Source: Steromphala cineraria (taxonomy: Eukaryota > Mollusca > Gastropoda > Trochida > Trochidae). From it: 64,000 bases of DNA. The stretch spans positions 55,868,289 through 55,932,288 of the forward strand of contig OU744731.1 of assembly GCA_916613615.1 (NCBI GenBank), given 5' to 3'. The notes below the pieces were generated by a model, which ran no database searches, was not told where the DNA came from, and saw nothing but the letters and a program-made list of their open reading frames with translations. Made by a program: the position numbers and the translations under genes. Below, piece after piece: positions 62,901-64,000 of the stretch; positions within the stretch are counted from its first letter, which is position 1; every line of letters starts with the position of its first letter.

Positions 62901-64000
62901 GATTTCTAGAACTAAAAAATTAACTTTAGTAGTTCTTTGGGTTTGATCAATAAGATGTGCATGTATTGAAATATAACAAGTTGACACAAAGATTAACTGT
63001 TTCCAGGAGACTCAGAGAACTAAACAGTGAATGTTAATCAATCACATGTGCATGTATTGAAAGTCTGGAAGCTTACACAAAGTTTCACTCTCTCCCTCAG
63101 AGACTATTCTATGAATATGTCTTTAAAAATTTCACTCTGATATGACTGCCTTCATAATGTTTCAAGACGATTTCTCTCTTCTCCAGGAGACTCTGACGCT
63201 GTGAACGTTCTCCTCATGGTCCCCAGGGTCATCAATAAGACCGACCTGCTCGCTTCTCAGGTCAAGGATAAGGTACGCTCTAAACACTTTTAGGGGGGGA
63301 GAGTACCGTTAAAACACAGGTATGACAAACTTGAAAGGTTCCAAATTTTAATGTGACATTTCGGGGGTCGTTAAACCCCCTTCCTCAGACCTGTGACGTT
63401 TCGGGGGTCGTTAAACCCCCTTCCTCAGACCTGTGACGTTTCGGGGGTCGTTAAACCCCCTTCCTCAGCTCTAAACACTGTATCATTATTTCATGTCCGT
63501 ACTAGCTGAATTTGTTTTAGCCAACTACCTGTGACTCTTTAAGATGTTCCCTGCTACAGGGTGCGTTTCGAGAAATGATATTAATTACTACTTGACACGT
63601 CATTGAAATGTGACATATTTATTTTATATCCTCACTAGCTGAATCCTTTTAAGCCAAATTGTCTTAATTTTAGAAGTTGTTACTCTTTGAGAATAAATCT
63701 GGTGTAGAGTCAAACCATACTCAGATGCCAAATAACAATTACAGCTTGTACTGTAAATAAGGAGTATCTTGATTTGTTATTTTTAATGGTAGGAGAATTG
63801 TGGAATATTTTTGCATATGCAAGTAAATAGTTCACTAAAAAGACTTGTTTGGGAAAGAAAGCTTACATACCTCTGATAAGAATATCATCAAGCAGGACTT
63901 ATCATTTCCACTACATCGTCTTCTGTGTGTTTTCAGTTTGAAGTTATTGACGCCATTACGAGGAACGACGTGCTGAAGAGTCACAAGGCGGACCAGACAA
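50831..64000 (+). CDS. DCTN1: Dynactin subunit 1 (p150Glued), 5' part, 16 exons
   Basis: p150Glued is the largest dynactin subunit. It binds microtubules through its CAP-Gly domain and dynein intermediate chain through its first coiled coil. Sixteen exons join in phase to about 662 codons: CAP-Gly domain (residues about 8-72, GKNNG at 46-50, GHGIFVR at 63-69), a Ser/Pro/Lys-rich linker (to about 205), coiled coil 1 (about 215-560), then the start of the intercoil region ([15 protein letters not shown]). Order and motifs match the animal protein throughout ([45 protein letters not shown]). All junctions are GT-AG. The gene continues past the window; the family's full length is about 1280 residues. 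Confidence 0.95.
51227..51342 (+). CDS. DCTN1: DCTN1 exon 2 (residues 34-72), CAP-Gly core
   Basis: Acceptor CATTACAG, donor GTATGA. It encodes [20 protein letters not shown] then [18 protein letters not shown]. The GKNDG tubulin/EB-binding signature is present as GKNNG, and GHGIFV is intact. It ends in phase 0. Confidence 0.96.
51921..52071 (+). CDS. DCTN1: DCTN1 exon 3 (residues 73-123)
   Basis: Acceptor TTTGTCAG, donor GTGAGG. It encodes [20 protein letters not shown], then a Pro/Ser/Arg-rich linker ending [13 protein letters not shown]. The basic linker next to CAP-Gly assists microtubule binding in the family. It ends in phase 1. Confidence 0.92.
52539..52774 (+). CDS. DCTN1: DCTN1 exon 4 (residues 123-201)
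   Basis: Acceptor CATCCCAG, donor GTAGTC. It encodes a Ser/Thr/Pro-rich low-complexity linker, from [20 protein letters not shown] to [12 protein letters not shown]. Sequence conservation is low; it is assigned by phase and position. It ends in phase 0. Confidence 0.88.
53080..53165 (+). repeat. Dispersed repeat, GACATTATGACACAGG variant
   Basis: GGATAACAACTTCTTTATTC followed by GTGTATGAGACATTATGACA parallels 10425-10510 and 27385-27470. It is an interspersed family of unknown class. Confidence 0.5.
53405..53608 (+). CDS. DCTN1: DCTN1 exon 5 (residues 202-269)
   Basis: Acceptor TTACCAG, donor GTGGGT. It encodes a short linker, then the start of coiled coil 1: [20 protein letters not shown] then [20 protein letters not shown]. 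It closely follows the animal family (DLEEKLETLRLKR). Phase 0. Confidence 0.94.
53990..54061 (+). CDS. DCTN1: DCTN1 exon 6 (residues 270-293)
   Basis: Acceptor GTTCCAG, donor GTCTGT. It encodes [20 protein letters not shown] then AAKK, 24 codons of coiled coil. Phase 0. Confidence 0.93.
54691..54895 (+). CDS. DCTN1: DCTN1 exon 7 (residues 294-362)
   Basis: Acceptor CTCTCCAG, donor GTAGGT. It encodes [20 protein letters not shown], then [20 protein letters not shown] and [31 protein letters not shown] is a hallmark of p150Glued. It ends in phase 1. Confidence 0.96.
55265..55343 (+). CDS. DCTN1: DCTN1 exon 8 (residues 362-388)
   Basis: Acceptor GGCTGCAG, donor GTGAGT. It encodes [20 protein letters not shown] then KEALV. 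It ends in phase 2. Confidence 0.93.
55605..55985 (+). repeat. Intronic duplication before DCTN1 exon 9
   Basis: CTGGTTTCCAAGAGATGAAA followed by TGGTTAACT occurs at 55615 and 55954, and CTTGTTTGAGATAT at about 55466 and 55708. The intron was built by overlapping duplications of roughly 240-340 bp. One copy ends 20 bases before the exon 9 acceptor. Confidence 0.65.
56000..56159 (+). CDS. DCTN1: DCTN1 exon 9 (residues 388-441)
   Basis: Acceptor GTTTGCAG, donor GTACGT. It encodes [20 protein letters not shown], then [17 protein letters not shown] and [15 protein letters not shown]. The last 45 bases (56115-56159) are the unit repeated in the following intron. It ends in phase 0. Confidence 0.95.
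56112..57060 (+). repeat. DCTN1: 131-bp tandem array copying the end of DCTN1 exon 9 with its donor
   Basis: Copies start at 56112, 56243, 56374, 56505, 56636 and 56767 with an exact 131-base period. Two diverged shorter copies follow (coding parts at 56903 and 57023). Each of the six carries a 45-base block, [15 protein letters not shown] in phase 0, preceded by CAACAG (copies 2-6) and followed by GTACGT or GTGCGT. Copy 6 has a synonymous CAG to CAA change. Copy 7 keeps 45 open coding bases but its donor has become AT. The intron part of the unit holds only a weak pyrimidine tract. Confidence 0.95.
57317..57421 (+). CDS. DCTN1: DCTN1 exon 10 (residues 442-476)
   Basis: Acceptor TGCTGCAG, donor GTCAGT. 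It encodes [20 protein letters not shown] then [15 protein letters not shown], a strongly conserved coiled-coil segment. Phase 0. Confidence 0.96.
57430..57510 (+). repeat. Non-LTR/SINE 3' end with GAGAT/AACAT tail
   Basis: Tandem ATGAG and AACAT pentamers lead into CACTTTATTACCCAGAAGGG, the counterpart of 37724-37800. It starts just 9 bases after the exon 10 donor, so an insertion landed almost on the splice site. The extent of the element to the right is unclear. Confidence 0.55.
58208..58309 (+). CDS. DCTN1: DCTN1 exon 11 (residues 477-510)
   Basis: Acceptor ATCCACAG, donor GTGAGA. It encodes [20 protein letters not shown] then [28 protein letters not shown] is nearly invariant in the family. 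Phase 0. Confidence 0.96.
58460..58549 (+). CDS. DCTN1: DCTN1 exon 12 (residues 511-540)
   Basis: Acceptor TCCCACAG, donor GTGGGG. It encodes [20 protein letters not shown] then [10 protein letters not shown]. Phase 0. Confidence 0.95.
59097..59213 (+). CDS. DCTN1: DCTN1 exon 13 (residues 541-579)
   Basis: Acceptor GTATCAG, donor GTAAGA. It encodes [20 protein letters not shown] then [27 protein letters not shown] is the family landmark ending coiled coil 1. Phase 0. Confidence 0.95.
59792..60977. mobile_element. Pearl-like element, ATACCCCCGC family (inverted copy)
   Basis: Left end: ATTATACCCCTGCTACGACG, then CGCTCCGCGTG and CCGTGCGTG repeats. The core has about four units with TTTCCGGAGCATAACTGAAA. 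Right end: GGCGGGGGTATGTGAGCCGC then GCTCAC. It mirrors 29955-31090 in the opposite orientation and lies in the DCTN1 intron before exon 14. Confidence 0.8.
61900..62460 (+). repeat. DCTN1: Palindrome-rich tandem duplication including a copy of exon 14 acceptor
   Basis: Units of about 250 bp contain TATCTCCTAGGAGATATTGC palindromes and TTGGTCAAAATCTTCAGTAA. The block GGTATTGGCACTCCTATAT to TGTTTCAGACG occurs at 62177-62219 and again at 62429-62471, where it is the true exon 14 acceptor (offset 252). The upstream copy is a decoy acceptor with an intact pyrimidine tract. Confidence 0.82.
62469..62568 (+). CDS. DCTN1: DCTN1 exon 14 (residues 580-613)
   Basis: Acceptor TGTTTCAG, donor GTAACC. 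It encodes [20 protein letters not shown] then [13 protein letters not shown], matching the human IEMELRQMEVAQANRHMSL and FMPDSF. It ends in phase 1. Confidence 0.95.
63187..63272 (+). CDS. DCTN1: DCTN1 exon 15 (residues 613-641)
   Basis: Acceptor TCTCCAG, donor GTACGC. It encodes [20 protein letters not shown] then LASQVKDK, matching the human CVLVLLLMPRLICKAELI position. Phase 0. Confidence 0.94.
63350..63470. repeat. About 39-bp tandem repeat (three copies)
   Basis: Units read GTTTCGGGGGTCGTTAAACC then CCCTTCCTCAGACCTGTGAC. The reverse complement of its core (GACCCCCGAAACGTC) occurs at 20976-20990 in a VPS51 intron beside GGGGTT, so the unit comes from a dispersed repeat. Confidence 0.8.
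63937..64000 (+). CDS. DCTN1: DCTN1 exon 16 (partial, cut by window end)
   Basis: Acceptor TGTTTTCAG. It encodes [20 protein letters not shown] and continues past the window. The KFEL-like start follows the VKDK end of exon 15 as in the human AQEKFEL. Confidence 0.9.

Overview
The window is eukaryotic nuclear DNA from an invertebrate. It is AT-rich, with short exons, long repeat-filled introns and GT-AG splice junctions. Repeats resembling the pearl / Helentron-associated elements of molluscs (tandem core, ACGG-type microsatellite, subterminal inverted repeats), tRNA-derived SINEs and two kinds of tyrosine-recombinase retrotransposon point to a marine mollusc, probably a bivalve. That assignment is inference. 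The two host genes are recognised from their translated exons.

Host genes: two conserved trafficking genes lie head to head. On the minus strand, 38362 down to 5092, are 19 phase-consistent exons (766 codons) of VPS51, a subunit of the GARP/EARP tethering complexes. Only the short last exon was not found. On the plus strand, from 50831 to the window edge, are 16 exons (about 662 codons) of DCTN1 (p150Glued, dynactin subunit 1): CAP-Gly domain, Ser/Pro-rich linker, first coiled coil and the start of the following globular part. The gene runs off the window. Both products act in microtubule- and Golgi/endosome-related transport, but nothing here shows co-regulation.

Mobile DNA: (1) 12559-18031 is a Ngaro/PAT-like tyrosine-recombinase retrotransposon inside a VPS51 intron, on the minus strand, with gag, RT-RNase H, recombinase and split direct repeats. 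Its gag and RT frames are separated only by one in-frame UGA followed by CUA. (2) 40489-49834, between the two genes, is a TIR element with an apparent 9-bp target duplication. It holds a deleted APE-type LINE with a 2A-like motif and an apparently intact 6.4-kb DIRS-type retrotransposon (42251-48675) with inverted terminal repeats and an internal complementary region. (3) At least three sequence-unrelated non-autonomous families (6545-9867, 21350-24031; 29955-31090, 59792-60977; 36305-37165) share one architecture: 5' hairpin, short subterminal inverted repeats, tandem core, ACGG-like tract. (4) Also present are SINEs, foldback elements, a 199-bp MITE with an 8-bp target duplication, and several minisatellites.

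The most unusual host-gene feature is recurrent local duplication of exon edges together with their splice sites, seen at nine exons. The extreme case is in DCTN1 after 56112: a 131-bp unit repeated six times, each copy carrying the same 45-nt, 15-codon, phase-0 exon piece bounded by AG and GT. This could act as a cassette of in-frame microexons lengthening the dynactin coiled coil.
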